Positions 1 to 8,664 of a DNA stretch of 56,804 bases are shown here, piece by piece. Below the pieces are notes generated by a model that was given only the letters and a program-made list of their open reading frames with translations, ran no database searches and was not told the origin of the DNA. Source of the DNA: Rhizobiales bacterium 32-66-11 (GTDB taxonomy: Bacteria > Pseudomonadota > Alphaproteobacteria > Rhizobiales > Xanthobacteraceae); assembly GCA_002304505.1 (NCBI GenBank), contig NCEH01000059.1, forward strand, positions 1 to 56,804, written 5' to 3'. The position numbers and the translations under genes were made by a program. Each line of letters opens with the position of its first letter. Position 1 is the stretch's first letter.

Positions 1-66
1 GGCGCGCTTGATCTCCGCTTCGTCGGCGTTCTTGGCAACGCCGAGGACGTCGTATGGATCACGCAT
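1..66 (-). CDS. J-domain (DnaJ-family) protein, 5' end only
   Basis: Reading leftward from an ATG at 66, the first 22 codons give MRDPYDVLGVAKNADEAEIK followed by RA, the classic opening of a J-domain (helix I and the start of helix II; the HPD loop would lie beyond the edge). A Shine-Dalgarno-like GAGGTGAA sits about 6 nt before the ATG. J-domains stimulate DnaK ATPase, so this is a co-chaperone. Only the N-terminus is in the window, so full DnaJ and a shorter DnaJ-like or CbpA-type protein cannot be told apart. Confidence 0.8.
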   Translation of the reverse strand, partial: MRDPYDVLGVAKNADEAEIKRA

Positions 67-148
67 GCAAATTCACCTCAGGGTCGGCGCTTTCCGGCCA
101 ACCTCGCCCTTCATGTGGGCACAAGGTGCCCTATTTCAACAGCGGGGC

Positions 149-577
149 TCAAGCCCGTCCAAGGACTCGCACCTGCGACAGGGTGGTTCCCTTGCCATCG
201 CGGCAGGCTTCGCCCTGCACCCAATGTTCGCCCGTGCTGTCGACGACGCCGATCCGGAAATCCCGGCAGCCGTTGTCCTTCAACGCGCCGAGCGGCGTGG
301 AGGTCCCCCGCGCGCCGGTGATCGTGTTCTGCCACGGCATGCTTGCGCCAGTGTCGCGCGATTTCAGGGCCTGGTCGAGGGCCACCTTTGCCTGCGCCCA
401 ATCGGTGGTGGCGATGCCCTGCGGCGCATCGCCCGTGGGAACGGACAACGCCACCGGCTGCGGCTTCAGCGAGCCGGTGACCAATTGATCGTCATCCGAC
501 ATACCCAGCAGCGAACCGCACCCGGACAGCGCCAACGCGGCGCACAAAAGCGCCCCTGCGACCAATGGCCGGACCAC
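149..577 (-). CDS. lipoprotein with RT0821/Lpp0805-type surface-antigen C-terminus
   Basis: A GTG start at 577 gives a textbook lipoprotein signal: VRPL, a hydrophobic core, then the lipobox LSGC with the lipidated Cys at residue 20. An in-frame GTG at 655 would add 26 residues and crowd the divergent pdxH start, so I prefer 577. The C-terminal half has the pattern of the 17-kDa/RT0821 surface-antigen family ([18 protein letters not shown], then a second Cys in GEACR). Known members are outer-membrane-associated with no assigned enzyme function. It is divergent from pdxH. The start codon is the main uncertainty. Confidence 0.72.
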   Translation of the reverse strand: MVRPLVAGALLCAALALSGCGSLLGMSDDDQLVTGSLKPQPVALSVPTGDAPQGIATTDWAQAKVALDQALKSRDTGASMPWQNTITGARGTSTPLGALKDNGCRDFRIGVVDSTGEHWVQGEACRDGKGTTLSQVRVLGRA

Positions 578-672
578 TGTGCGGCGCCGGCCGATCGCCC
601 TATATAAGGCGGTCTTCGCGTCGCCTTGGTCCGCCGTTTCATAATGACGCCACACGGGAAGGGCTCCCAGCC

Positions 673-1311
673 ATGTCCGATTCGCCTATGGAAGCCGCAA
701 ACCCCTTAACAGGCGGTGATTTCACGCAGAGTACCGAGCCTTTTCGCCTGTTTGCCGAATGGCTCGACGAAGCCGGGCGCACCGAACCCAACGATCCCAA
801 CGCCATGACCCTCGCGACCGTGGACCGGGACGGCTTGCCCGATGCCCGCATGGTGCTGCTGAAGGGCCTCGACACCCGCGGCTTCGTGTTCTTCACCAAC
901 ACGCTGAGCGCCAAGGGCCGCGAGCTTGCCGACACCCCCAAGGCGGCGCTCGTGTTTCACTGGAAGTCGCTGCGGCGGCAGGTGCGGGTGCGCGGCCCGG
1001 TGGAGCAGGTCACCGATACGGAAGCGGACGTTTATTTCGCCACCCGTCCGCGCCTGTCCCAGATCGGCGCCTGGGCGAGCCAGCAGTCGCAGCCGCTGGA
1101 GGGGCGTTTCGCCTTCGAGGCGGCGGTCGCCACGACCACGGCGAAATACGCCCTCGGCTCCGTGCCGCGCCCGCCCCACTGGACCGGCTTCCGCATCGTG
1201 CCCGTGGCGATCGAATTCTGGCATGATCGCCCGTTCCGCCTGCACGACCGCATCGTATTCCGCCGCCCGGAGCCGGAGGGCGACTGGACCCGCACGCGCC
1301 TCTATCCCTGA
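673..1311 (+). CDS. pdxH: pyridoxamine 5'-phosphate oxidase
   Basis: PdxH oxidises pyridoxamine- or pyridoxine-5'-phosphate to pyridoxal phosphate with FMN and O2, the last step of vitamin B6 synthesis and salvage in the cytoplasm. The 212-residue length is typical. Family signatures are visible: [20 protein letters not shown] in the FMN-binding split barrel, [26 protein letters not shown], the substrate-binding region [10 protein letters not shown], and the C-terminal RLHDR...RLYP ending. The ATG at 673 precedes all conserved blocks; a longer frame from 565 would add non-conserved residues. It is divergent from the lipoprotein and followed after 120 bp by an SDR gene. Confidence 0.95.
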   Translation: MSDSPMEAANPLTGGDFTQSTEPFRLFAEWLDEAGRTEPNDPNAMTLATVDRDGLPDARMVLLKGLDTRGFVFFTNTLSAKGRELADTPKAALVFHWKSLRRQVRVRGPVEQVTDTEADVYFATRPRLSQIGAWASQQSQPLEGRFAFEAAVATTTAKYALGSVPRPPHWTGFRIVPVAIEFWHDRPFRLHDRIVFRRPEPEGDWTRTRLYP

Positions 1312-1431
1312 AGCGCGGCGGGGCGCCGGACAGGGACGCTGGACACCCCGCTTGACCCCGCCTCCTGCCCGTGCTGCCTGCCGGGGGAATGGCGCCGGCC
1401 GCGCCGCACGGCTTTACGTTTCGAGGAATCC

Positions 1432-2178
1432 ATGTCCGCCAGCAATCAATCGCCACGCATCATGCTGCTGACCGGCGCCTCGCGCGGCATCGGCCACGCG
1501 ACGGTGAAGCGCTTTTCCAGCGCCGGCTGGCGGGTCATCACCTGCTCGCGCCACGCGTTTCCCGAGCAATGCCCCTGGGCGGCCGGGCCGGAGGACCACA
1601 TCCAGGTGGATCTCTCCGACCCGGTCAACACCGAAGCCGCCATCGCCGAAATCAAGAACCGCCTGCCGGCGGGCGAACTGCACGCCCTGGTGAACAATGC
1701 CGGCATCTCGCCCAAGGGCGCGGGCGGGGCGCGCCTCGGCTCGCTCGACACGACGCGCGAGACCTGGGCCCATGTGTTCCAGGTGAATTTCTTCGCGCCG
1801 ATCATGCTGGCGCGGGGGCTGGTGGAGCAACTGGAGGCGGCGCGCGGCTCGGTGGTAAACGTCACGTCCATCGCCGGCGTGCGCGTGCACCCGTTCGCGG
1901 GCGCGGCCTATTCCACCTCCAAGGCGGCGCTGGCGGCGCTCACGCGCGAAATGGCGGTGGATTTCGGCCGGCGCGGCATCCGCGTCAACGCCATTGCGCC
2001 GGGCGAGATCGATACCGCCATTCTCTCCCCCGGCACCGACAAGATCGTCGAGCAGATCCCCTTGCAGCGGCTTGGCACGCCGGACGAGGTGGCGAAGATC
2101 ATCTATGTGCTGTGCACCGAGACCTCGTCCTATCTCAACGGCGCCGAGATCCACATCGACGGCGGGCAGAACGTGTGA
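1432..2178 (+). CDS. short-chain dehydrogenase/reductase (FabG-like SDR)
   Basis: A classical SDR of 248 residues: the nucleotide-binding TGASRGIG at about residues 14-21, NNAG at about 87-90, catalytic Ser in VTSIAG, YSTSK (YxxxK), and the NAIAPG turn. The arginine-rich segment after the first beta-strand region and the ASRGIG glycine motif suggest NADP(H). The substrate cannot be read from the sequence. It lies tail-to-tail with corA with only a 12-bp gap, so the two transcripts probably overlap at their 3' ends. The start has GAGGAATCC just upstream. Confidence 0.9.
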   Translation: MSASNQSPRIMLLTGASRGIGHATVKRFSSAGWRVITCSRHAFPEQCPWAAGPEDHIQVDLSDPVNTEAAIAEIKNRLPAGELHALVNNAGISPKGAGGARLGSLDTTRETWAHVFQVNFFAPIMLARGLVEQLEAARGSVVNVTSIAGVRVHPFAGAAYSTSKAALAALTREMAVDFGRRGIRVNAIAPGEIDTAILSPGTDKIVEQIPLQRLGTPDEVAKIIYVLCTETSSYLNGAEIHIDGGQNV

Positions 2179-2190
2179 GCGGCGCGGCGG

Positions 2191-3165
2191 CTACAGCCAG
2201 CGGCGCCATTTGAAAAACAGGTAGGGCAGGATCGCCGAGATCACCATCGCGGTGAGCGCGAGGGGATAGGCATAGGTCTCGTCAAGCTCCGGCATATGCT
2301 CGAAGTTCATGCCGTAGATCGAGGCGATCAGGGTCGGCGGCATCAGCACCACCGAGAGCACGGCGAAAATCTTGATGATGTTGTTCTGCTCCAGCCCCAC
2401 CATGCCGATGGTGCCGTCCAGCAGGAATTGCAGCTTGTTGCCGAGGAAATTGGCATAATCCGAGAGGCCCGCGACGTCGCGCGTCATGCTCTTGATCTGG
2501 CTCTTGGTGTCCGGGCCTAGGGGCTTTGAATCGCCCTCGGTGCCGATGAAGGCCAGGAGACGCGCGAGGGAGGCGAGGCTTTCCCGGGCATAGGAGAGCA
2601 GGCCCTCCTTGCGGCCGATGTGGGTCAGGATCGCGCGATAGCGCTGGGTGCGGTTGCCGCCCTCGGTGTCGCGCTCGAACACGCGCTTGGACAGGCGCTC
2701 GATATCGGTTCCGGCACGCTCCAGCACCTCCGACACGCGGTCGACGATGGTGTCGAGGAGCTCCATCAGGATCTGTCCGCCGGTGCTCTGCGCGCACAAC
2801 TTGTTGAGCCGCGTGGCGAGCACCGTGAACGGCTTGGGATCGGCGTAGCGCACCGTCACCAGCTTTCCCTTGACCAAGATGAAGGTGACCGGATCCACCG
2901 ACGGCGCCTCGGTATCGGCGCCGCACAAAATAGACAGCGTCATATAAGCGGCGCCGCCTTCGACATAGAGCCGGCTGGAGGGCTCGATCTGGCGCATCTC
3001 TTCCCGGGTGGGGATTTCGACCCCCACCGCGCGCTCGATCTGCTCGTCCTCGTGGTCCGCGGGCGACACGAGATCCAGCCACAGCGCATCCGTCGGCACG
3101 TCCCCATCGTGTGGAACGGTCTGCGCCTTCAGCGCACCGTCAACCAGGCAATAGGCCACCAGCAT
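2191..3165 (-). CDS. corA: CorA-type magnesium/divalent metal transporter
   Basis: The protein has 324 residues with a long soluble helical N-terminal domain and two C-terminal membrane helices. The first helix ends in the signature YGMNFEHMPEL (GMN selectivity motif), and the chain ends in a basic tail FKWRRWL, as in CorA. CorA homopentamers import Mg2+ (also Co2+ or Ni2+) down the membrane potential. It converges on the SDR gene. No Mg2+-sensing leader was recognised in the 107 bp upstream. Confidence 0.93.
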   Translation of the reverse strand: MLVAYCLVDGALKAQTVPHDGDVPTDALWLDLVSPADHEDEQIERAVGVEIPTREEMRQIEPSSRLYVEGGAAYMTLSILCGADTEAPSVDPVTFILVKGKLVTVRYADPKPFTVLATRLNKLCAQSTGGQILMELLDTIVDRVSEVLERAGTDIERLSKRVFERDTEGGNRTQRYRAILTHIGRKEGLLSYARESLASLARLLAFIGTEGDSKPLGPDTKSQIKSMTRDVAGLSDYANFLGNKLQFLLDGTIGMVGLEQNNIIKIFAVLSVVLMPPTLIASIYGMNFEHMPELDETYAYPLALTAMVISAILPYLFFKWRRWL

Positions 3166-3272
3166 GTCTCACCGTCTCGGTCACGAACGCGGCTCGAGTG
3201 CGTCCGCTTCAGGCGATACATGCGCGGCCCTGCACGCACAGGCAAGCGCGGCTCAGGCCGGAAACGCGTGCC

Positions 3273-3497
3273 TCAGGCCGCGAGATGGTCGATATCGCGC
3301 AGGGTGACGACCTTGTTGGGCTCTCCGGCGCTCTTCGGCGTCGCGGCCTTGGTCTCGCTGGCGAGACGGGCGGCAGCGGCGGCGGCAGCAACGGCCGTGA
3401 TCCCGATCTCGCGCCACTGGCCCGAATGGGCGCCGTAACGGTTTGTTTCGGTCTCCGCGCGGGGGGCTTCGCCCGGCCCTGGCTGATTGCTAGACAT
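3273..3497 (-). CDS. small hypothetical protein, 74 aa
   Basis: The start is set by a strong AGGAGAGAG about 7 nt before the ATG at 3497. The product begins MSSNQPGPGEAPRAETETN, has an Ala-rich helix (ITAVAAAAAAARLASE) and ends TLRDIDHLAA. No signal peptide or membrane segment is evident and I do not recognise the family. A perfect 8-bp-armed hairpin lies 20 nt upstream in the leader. It is followed by corA in the same direction after about 107 bp. Confidence 0.6.
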   Translation of the reverse strand: MSSNQPGPGEAPRAETETNRYGAHSGQWREIGITAVAAAAAAARLASETKAATPKSAGEPNKVVTLRDIDHLAA

Positions 3498-3516
3498 CGT
3501 ACTCTCTCCTAACGAC

Positions 3517-3539
3517 GGCATCTGCCTAAAACAGATGCC
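3517..3539 (-). promoter_or_regulatory. hairpin/operator in the leader of the 74-aa gene
   Basis: GGCATCTG and CAGATGCC form perfect 8-bp arms around a 7-nt loop, ending about 7 nt before the AGGAGAGAG ribosome site on the minus strand. It could be an operator for a dimeric repressor or an RNA hairpin affecting translation. No U-run follows, so it is not a simple terminator. Confidence 0.45.
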
Positions 3540-3810
3540 CCTGGGTGTGAAGACCACTCACAGATGGTAGGCAACTGCGTCGAAACTGTGCAGGCCCTGC
3601 GACATTGCAGAGGTCTTAGTGGGAGAGCATTGCGCAGGCCTTTCAATATGGTCTTAACGGGTGACGAAAGGTGAACCACTGAGACATTTTTGCCACGTTT
3701 TTCCGCGCTGCGGCGTGGCGAGTTCGTGGCCTCTTCAAGGCGTGGCAGGGTTCGGGTAATCCAGTTTTACGAAACGAATCTGTTCACCCTATTTTTGGTA
3801 TGAGGCGGTC
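3540..3810. other. divergent intergenic region before the L,D-transpeptidase
   Basis: This is the rest of the 313-bp gene-free interval between the 74-aa gene and the L,D-transpeptidase. It is more AT-rich than its surroundings (for example TCCAGTTTTACGAAACGAAT and CCTATTTTTGG near 3760-3800) and must hold promoters for both directions. I could not assign a convincing -35/-10 pair. Confidence 0.4.
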
Positions 3811-4413
3811 ATGGCGAAGCGGGCGGTCGCGGCTGTTCTGCTTGGACTTCTATTAGGTGGCTGCATGGCGTCCACGCCTCAGCCCGCTCCGGAATCGTCG
3901 CTCAAGCCGCGAGACAAGCAATTGCTCGCGCAGGCGCCCTATCCGAAGGTGAAGCCCGAGGGGATGTTTGCACGGCAAATTGTCGAGTACACCGGCAAGG
4001 AGAAGCCGGGAACGATTGTTATCGATACCGACAAGAAGCTGCTCTATTTCGTCGAGGGCAATGGCCAGGCCATTCGCTACGGCGTGACGGTGGGCGAGGA
4101 GAGCCTCGCCTTCCGCGGCGACGCGAAGGTTGGCCGCAAGGCCGAATGGCCGAGCTGGACCCCGACCCCGGAAATCCACCAGCGCATTGCCGGCCTCCCG
4201 GCCTATGTGGGTCCCGGCCCGCATAATCCGATGGGCGCCCGCGCGCTGTATCTCTACCAGGGCCAGAAGGACACGCTGTTCCGCATCCACGGCACCAACC
4301 AGCCGGAACTGCTGGGCCAGGCCATCTCCTCGGGCTGCATTCGCATGCTCAACGAGGACGTGATCGACCTCTACAACCGCGTGCCGGTCGGCGCGGAAGT
4401 CGTGGTGCTCTGA
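3811..4413 (+). CDS. L,D-transpeptidase (YkuD domain) lipoprotein
   Basis: The N-terminus has a lipoprotein signal with lipobox LGGC (Cys at residue 18). The YkuD catalytic domain spans about residues 60-200 and contains the active-site pattern HGTNQPELLGQAISSGCIRM with the His and the catalytic Cys. Such enzymes make 3-3 peptidoglycan cross-links or attach outer-membrane proteins to peptidoglycan in the periplasm, acting on the tetrapeptide stem. Its 200-residue length fits ErfK/YbiS/YnhG-type single-domain proteins. A strong intrinsic terminator follows 24 bp after the stop, so it is probably a monocistron. Confidence 0.92.
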   Translation: MAKRAVAAVLLGLLLGGCMASTPQPAPESSLKPRDKQLLAQAPYPKVKPEGMFARQIVEYTGKEKPGTIVIDTDKKLLYFVEGNGQAIRYGVTVGEESLAFRGDAKVGRKAEWPSWTPTPEIHQRIAGLPAYVGPGPHNPMGARALYLYQGQKDTLFRIHGTNQPELLGQAISSGCIRMLNEDVIDLYNRVPVGAEVVVL

Positions 4414-4437
4414 GCCTCGCCTTCGCCAGGGATCGTT

Positions 4438-4473
4438 AAAAAAAGCCGCTGCGCTCTGCGTGGCGGCTTTTTT
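4438..4473 (+). terminator. rho-independent terminator after the L,D-transpeptidase gene
   Basis: A7-GCCGC on the left pairs with GCGGC-T7 on the right across a short GC-rich loop, ending in an uninterrupted T-run. The A-run on the left makes it usable in both directions, so it may also stop leftward transcripts from the extensin gene. Confidence 0.85.
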
Positions 4474-4480
4474 CATTTCC

Positions 4481-4543
4481 GGCGCTTCGCTTTTCGTTTC
4501 CGGTGCTTGGCCTTTCGTTTCAGGTGCTTGGCCTTTCGGTTCC
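4481..4543. repeat. 21-bp tandem repeat, three copies
   Basis: Units at 4481-4501, 4502-4522 and 4523-4543 share GGTGCTTGGCCTTTCGTTTC with 1-5 mismatches, and a degenerate stub GATGCC follows. The period is a multiple of 3, but I see no supported gene here. It lies in the 225-bp gap between the terminator and the end of the extensin gene. Confidence 0.7.
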
Positions 4544-4698
4544 GATGCCTTGCCCCAAGCCGTGGCGCCGACAGATCAGCCGATGCGCCGGCATCACGCG
4601 CCGCACGCGCAACATCCAGCCGCGGCAAGGACCGGCATATGGCGGCGAGAGGTTTACGCCGCGCCATCGCGGAGCGGAGATGCCGTGTCCCGCCAAGC

Positions 4699-6081
4699 TC
4701 AGCCGCCGGGCAATTTCCCGCTGTCGCCGGCGGCCTTCGGGCCGGGCTTGATCTGCGGCCGCTTCAGCGGAAGCGGGACCTTGTCCTGCATGGTCGCCGT
4801 GCTGCTGTCTCCCGGCTCGCGCGACCCCGTGGGCGATGTCTCCTGCGCCTCCGCTTCCTCCGGCGCTGCGGCGGCGTCCTTGCCGGCCCCGGCCTTGCCA
4901 GTGGCGGCCTTGCCGGCATCGCGCGCCGCGATCAGCGCCGGGGCTGGAGCCTTGATGGCCCAGCGGCACAGCTTGATGTCGAGCCGGCGCTTGGCGATGT
5001 CCACGTGGATATGATCCTCGTGATATCCATCCGATCCTGGGCCGAGCACGGTGGAGAAGCGCCCGCAAGCGTCCGCCTTCATGCGTTCCTGCAGGGCAAT
5101 GGGAAACCCGCCATTCTTGACCTCGATCACCCGCTTGTCGGCGGTCTCGAAGCCGCCGAAATCGATCGCCGCGCCCTGCCCGTGCTCGCTCATCTTGGCG
5201 CCCTTGACCCGGTTGCGCGGGCGGCAGTCGTAGGAGGCTGCGACCTTGAAGGTCTCCATCCGGGTGCCGAGCGTCGCCACCGCCGGGCCGAGATCATCGC
5301 GGATCCATTGCGTCACCGCCGCCGCCATCTCGCACTGGAGGATTGCGGCGGGCGACAGGGTCACGAGATTGCCGTCCGCCAGCCGCACCGCCGTGACATG
5401 CACCGGCGATGGCAGCGCGCAGCCGGCCTTAATCGCGACCGGCGGCGCCGGGGTCGCCACCAGTGCCTGCTGCTCTACCAGCGCCGCGCATAAGGCCGGC
5501 AAGGTTCCGGGCGCGACCACCTCGGCGGGCACACCGGTACCCGGCGGCGCGCCGTGCGCGGCCGATCCGCTCGGCGGCGGCGGGGGGACCAGGGCAGGAG
5601 CCGGCTTGTCTTCGTCCGCCGCCTCCGCATCCTCCTCGCCGGGCAGGGGTTCGCGCGGCTGAGGCGTGGGAACGTTGGCGAGCCGCGGCAAGGGTGCCGT
5701 CGAAGGCGCGGTCTCCGCGACCTCCGGAGCCGAAGCCGGAGGCGCGGCGAATGCGGGCGCGGGCGCCAGCGCGGCAAACGGCGGAAACGCGAAGGCGGCA
5801 GGAGCCGGCGGGGCTTCGGCAGCTTGCGATTCGGCCTCTGTCGCGTCCTCGGCCTCGACTTCGGCATCGAGCGTATCGGGACGGGGCACCGGCAGCGGCA
5901 CTTTGGCGAGGGGAATGCGCGGCTTTCCCGTCGGCAGGGCGGCGGGCGGACGGAGCGCGGTGGTCGTTGCCGCCTGCGTCGCAGCCGGCATCAGCCCCGG
6001 CGCGACGGTCGCGAACAGAAGCGCGAGCCACAGGCCTGCACGCGCCTTGGGATCACGACCCCGCGCGGAGCGATGGGGCAT
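4699..6081 (-). CDS. extensin-family secreted protein
   Basis: An ATG at 6081 with GGTGGA upstream gives an N-terminal signal (basic, then LWLALLFATVAPG, Ala-rich cleavage region). A Pro/Ala/Glu-rich low-complexity stretch of roughly 230 residues follows. The C-terminal ~200 residues match the extensin-like C-terminal family: CEMAAAVTQW, SYDCRPRN, SEHGQGAAIDFGGF, SDGYHEDHIHVD and KLCRWAI. The HGQGAAID and HEDHIHVD blocks resemble His/Asp metal ligands of peptidase-like folds, so a cell-wall hydrolase role is plausible but unproven. The Pro-rich part probably spans the envelope. Confidence 0.85.
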   Translation of the reverse strand: MPHRSARGRDPKARAGLWLALLFATVAPGLMPAATQAATTTALRPPAALPTGKPRIPLAKVPLPVPRPDTLDAEVEAEDATEAESQAAEAPPAPAAFAFPPFAALAPAPAFAAPPASAPEVAETAPSTAPLPRLANVPTPQPREPLPGEEDAEAADEDKPAPALVPPPPPSGSAAHGAPPGTGVPAEVVAPGTLPALCAALVEQQALVATPAPPVAIKAGCALPSPVHVTAVRLADGNLVTLSPAAILQCEMAAAVTQWIRDDLGPAVATLGTRMETFKVAASYDCRPRNRVKGAKMSEHGQGAAIDFGGFETADKRVIEVKNGGFPIALQERMKADACGRFSTVLGPGSDGYHEDHIHVDIAKRRLDIKLCRWAIKAPAPALIAARDAGKAATGKAGAGKDAAAAPEEAEAQETSPTGSREPGDSSTATMQDKVPLPLKRPQIKPGPKAAGDSGKLPGG

Positions 6082-6308
6082 GGCGGTCCACCGCGCAGGT
6101 GGCGACCAGATAGGCGAGGATCGCAGTCTCATTGGCGCGATCATAGGCAGATGGCCGCATGATGTGAACGCCTATCCACACCAGTTTCGTTTGGCCAAGG
6201 TGAAGCTGGGTGCGCGCCTTGTGTTTCTGGGCTCAGGCTTCCACAACACATGAAACTGTTCGCGCCGCATCCGGCGCTTTCCCTATTTTGTCCTTGTGCG
6301 GGGGCCCC

Positions 6309-7013
6309 ATGCGCGACCTGAAGGCGGTTTTATTCGACAAGGACGGCACATTGGTGGATTTCGACCGGACCTGGGGGCCCTCCGCCGGCTATGTCATGCG
6401 CACGCTTGCGGCCGGAAATGCCGCCGCCCTGGCGCGGCTGGAGGCGATCAGCGAATATCTGCCGGACGAGGAACGCTTCTTGCCCTCCTCGCCTTTGGTC
6501 GCCGGCTCCTCGGCCCATTACGGGCCACTCTGGGCGCAGACCCTGGCGCGGCCGGCGGATGACGACTTCCTGCATCTCATCGATCGCCTGTTTCGCGAGG
6601 CCGGCCTTATTCACCTCACCCCCATCGGCGCGCCGGATCAGGTGCTTCAGCGCCTGCACCAGGGCGGGCTCAAGCTCGCCATCGTCACCAATGACGCGGA
6701 ATCCAACGCCCGCACCCAGGCCGAGGCGCTGGGCCTCATGCCGTATCTGGAAGCCATCCACGGCTATGATTCCGGCTTCGGCTCCAAGCCCGATCCCGGC
6801 ATGGTGAGCGCGTTCGCGAAAAGCCTCGCTCTCGATCCCCATGCCATGGCGGTGGTGGGCGACACCGAGCACGATTTCACCGCCGCACGCAGCGCCGGCG
6901 CCCGCTTCATCCTCGTCCGCACCGGGCCGGCGCCGGTGGAGCATCTCTACAGCGAGGCCGACCTGGTGGTGGATTCCATTGCCGACCTGCCGGCCCACCT
7001 TCTGGGCGCGTGA
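6309..7013 (+). CDS. HAD-superfamily hydrolase (phosphoglycolate phosphatase-like)
   Basis: The conserved frame begins at the ATG at 6309 (GGGGG upstream), because the DxDx(T/V) motif FDKDGTLVD starts at about residue 9. Motif II is IVTND, motif III is the Lys in GSKPDPGM, and motif IV is GDTEHD, giving a complete HAD phosphatase active site with a helical cap domain between motifs I and II. It most resembles Gph-type phosphatases that clear 2-phosphoglycolate, but cap-domain specificity cannot be read here. It probably leads a short operon with the DUF1499 gene 92 bp downstream. Confidence 0.88.
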   Translation: MRDLKAVLFDKDGTLVDFDRTWGPSAGYVMRTLAAGNAAALARLEAISEYLPDEERFLPSSPLVAGSSAHYGPLWAQTLARPADDDFLHLIDRLFREAGLIHLTPIGAPDQVLQRLHQGGLKLAIVTNDAESNARTQAEALGLMPYLEAIHGYDSGFGSKPDPGMVSAFAKSLALDPHAMAVVGDTEHDFTAARSAGARFILVRTGPAPVEHLYSEADLVVDSIADLPAHLLGA

Positions 7014-7105
7014 GAGCCGCCGCTGGAAACCCATGCGAAAAACGGGCATAGATCGCGCAGAAGTGCCGCCTGGCGGCGCCCGGTGGAACACGCGACGCGA
7101 CAGCC

Positions 7106-7891
7106 ATGATCAAGCGCCAGCTCTATGTGGAGGAGCGATCTTCCGCCCTCGCATCCTGGAGCCTGCGGCTCGCGCTGTTCGCCATCCCGGTCATCGCGCT
7201 GGCCTCCGGCCTCTATCGCGCCAATCTGCTCGATTTCGAACCCGCCATGGCCACCGTGGGCGCCGGCCTCGGCCTTGCGGTGGTGGGCGCGCTGGTGGCG
7301 GTTGCGGCGTGCATCTCGATCTGGGAGAGCGGCTGGCGCGGCCTCGGCAAGGCCATCGGCGCGCTGGCGATCGCGTTGTTCGTGCTGGCGGTGCCGGCCG
7401 CCGTGCTGGCGCGCGGCGTGATGTTGCCGCCGCTCACCGATCTTTCCACCGACATGGAAGACCCGCCCTATTTCCGCGCCATGGGCTTCGCGCGGCCGCG
7501 CGCCGCCAATCCGGCCATTTATCCGGGCGAGGATGTGGCGGCGATGCAGCGCTCCGCCTATCCGGGCATCAAGCCCATCGACCTCGACGCGACGCCGGAG
7601 GAAGCCTTCAACACCATGCTCGCTTTGGTGCAGAAGCGGCACTGGCGGGTGCTCGACGCTGTGCCGCCGCGCGGCGGCCTGCGCGACGGGCAGATCGAGG
7701 CGGTGGCCATGACCCCGCTACTCGGCCTGCGCAACGACGTGGTCATCCGCGTGCGGCCGACCGCGCGGGGCGCGCGCATCGACATCCGCTCCATGTCGCG
7801 GTTCGGCGTCCATGATTTGGGCGAGAATTCCTGGCGCATTTCCAGCCTGCTGGCCGATATTTCCGCCGAGCGCCGCAAGAAGCGCCAATAA
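7106..7891 (+). CDS. DUF1499 membrane-anchored protein
   Basis: The protein has 261 residues. Two to three hydrophobic helices in the first ~110 residues (LALFAIPVIALASGLY, AGLGLAVVGALVAVAA, ALAIALFVLAVPAAVLA) precede a soluble DUF1499 domain. That domain shows YPGIKPIDLDATPEEAF, the IEAVAMTPLLGLRNDVVIRV core, and SMSRFGVHDLGENSWRI near the end. The function is unknown. DUF1499 genes are often beside HAD or other small hydrolase genes, as here. Confidence 0.85.
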   Translation: MIKRQLYVEERSSALASWSLRLALFAIPVIALASGLYRANLLDFEPAMATVGAGLGLAVVGALVAVAACISIWESGWRGLGKAIGALAIALFVLAVPAAVLARGVMLPPLTDLSTDMEDPPYFRAMGFARPRAANPAIYPGEDVAAMQRSAYPGIKPIDLDATPEEAFNTMLALVQKRHWRVLDAVPPRGGLRDGQIEAVAMTPLLGLRNDVVIRVRPTARGARIDIRSMSRFGVHDLGENSWRISSLLADISAERRKKRQ

Positions 7892-7909
7892 GGCCGGGCG
7901 AGTACGGGC

Positions 7910-8587
7910 TCAGACCGCGACCGGAAGCGCGAGGTCCTCGCCCTCGTTGCGCACCGAATTGACGCGGGCGGAGACCGCCCACATCTCCATCGCCGCTTCA
8001 GGATAGGGCGTCATCAGATCGAAGGGCGCGCCGTCCGCCAGCCAGCGGGGAATGTCCGCCGGATCGAGAATCACCGGCATGCGGTCGTGCAGCGGCGCCA
8101 GAAGCGCGTTCGCGGCGCAGGTGAGGATGGTGAAGGTGCGCACCCATTCCCCCGTGGCCGGATCCTTCCACCCTTCCCAGAGCCCGGCCAGCGCCATGGG
8201 TTCGCGGCTGCGCAGGGTGATGAGGAAGGGCTGGCGGCCCGTGACCGTGCGCTGCCATTCGTAGAAGCCGTCGACGGGGATCACGCAGCGGCGCGGCTTT
8301 CTCCAGGCGGCCCGGAAGCTTGGCTTCTCCGCCACGGTCTCGCTGCGGGCATTGATGAGCGCGCTCGCGCCCTTCATGTCCTTGGCGAAGGAGGGCACCA
8401 GCCCCCAGCGCAGCAGGCCGATTTCCGCGCGCGCCGTTTCAGGATTGCGGCGAATGACCAGCAGATCCTGGGTCGGCGCGGCATTGAAGCGCGCCGGTGC
8501 GTTGGGCAGGGGAATGTCGTTTGACGGGAGCCCGAACCGCTCCATGTAATGGACCGGGCCCTGACCTTGGATGAAGCGTCCGCACAT
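7910..8587 (-). CDS. SRAP-domain (YedK/HMCES-type) abasic-site protein
   Basis: The start at 8587 gives MCGRF; the Met is normally removed to expose Cys2, which forms the thiazolidine cross-link to abasic sites in single-stranded DNA. Other family marks are NARSET, the basic block FRAAWRKPRRCVIP with VDGFYEW, and HDRMPVIL carrying the conserved His. Length (225 aa) is typical. The protein shields abasic sites and is linked to the SOS response in many bacteria; I see no LexA box in the short upstream gap. It is convergent with the DUF1499 gene (18 bp). Confidence 0.93.
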   Translation of the reverse strand: MCGRFIQGQGPVHYMERFGLPSNDIPLPNAPARFNAAPTQDLLVIRRNPETARAEIGLLRWGLVPSFAKDMKGASALINARSETVAEKPSFRAAWRKPRRCVIPVDGFYEWQRTVTGRQPFLITLRSREPMALAGLWEGWKDPATGEWVRTFTILTCAANALLAPLHDRMPVILDPADIPRWLADGAPFDLMTPYPEAAMEMWAVSARVNSVRNEGEDLALPVAV

Positions 8588-8664
8588 GTCCGCAGAGTGC
8601 CGCACTGCGCCTTGCGGGAAAAGACCGGCGGACGGCCTTCGCGCCCGACCCACAGGAGAATGCC

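Noticed and set aside
4473..4667. Small Lys/Arg-rich minus-strand frame over the 21-bp repeats
   Set aside because: It is only the translation of the repeat, with no ribosome site or family resemblance.
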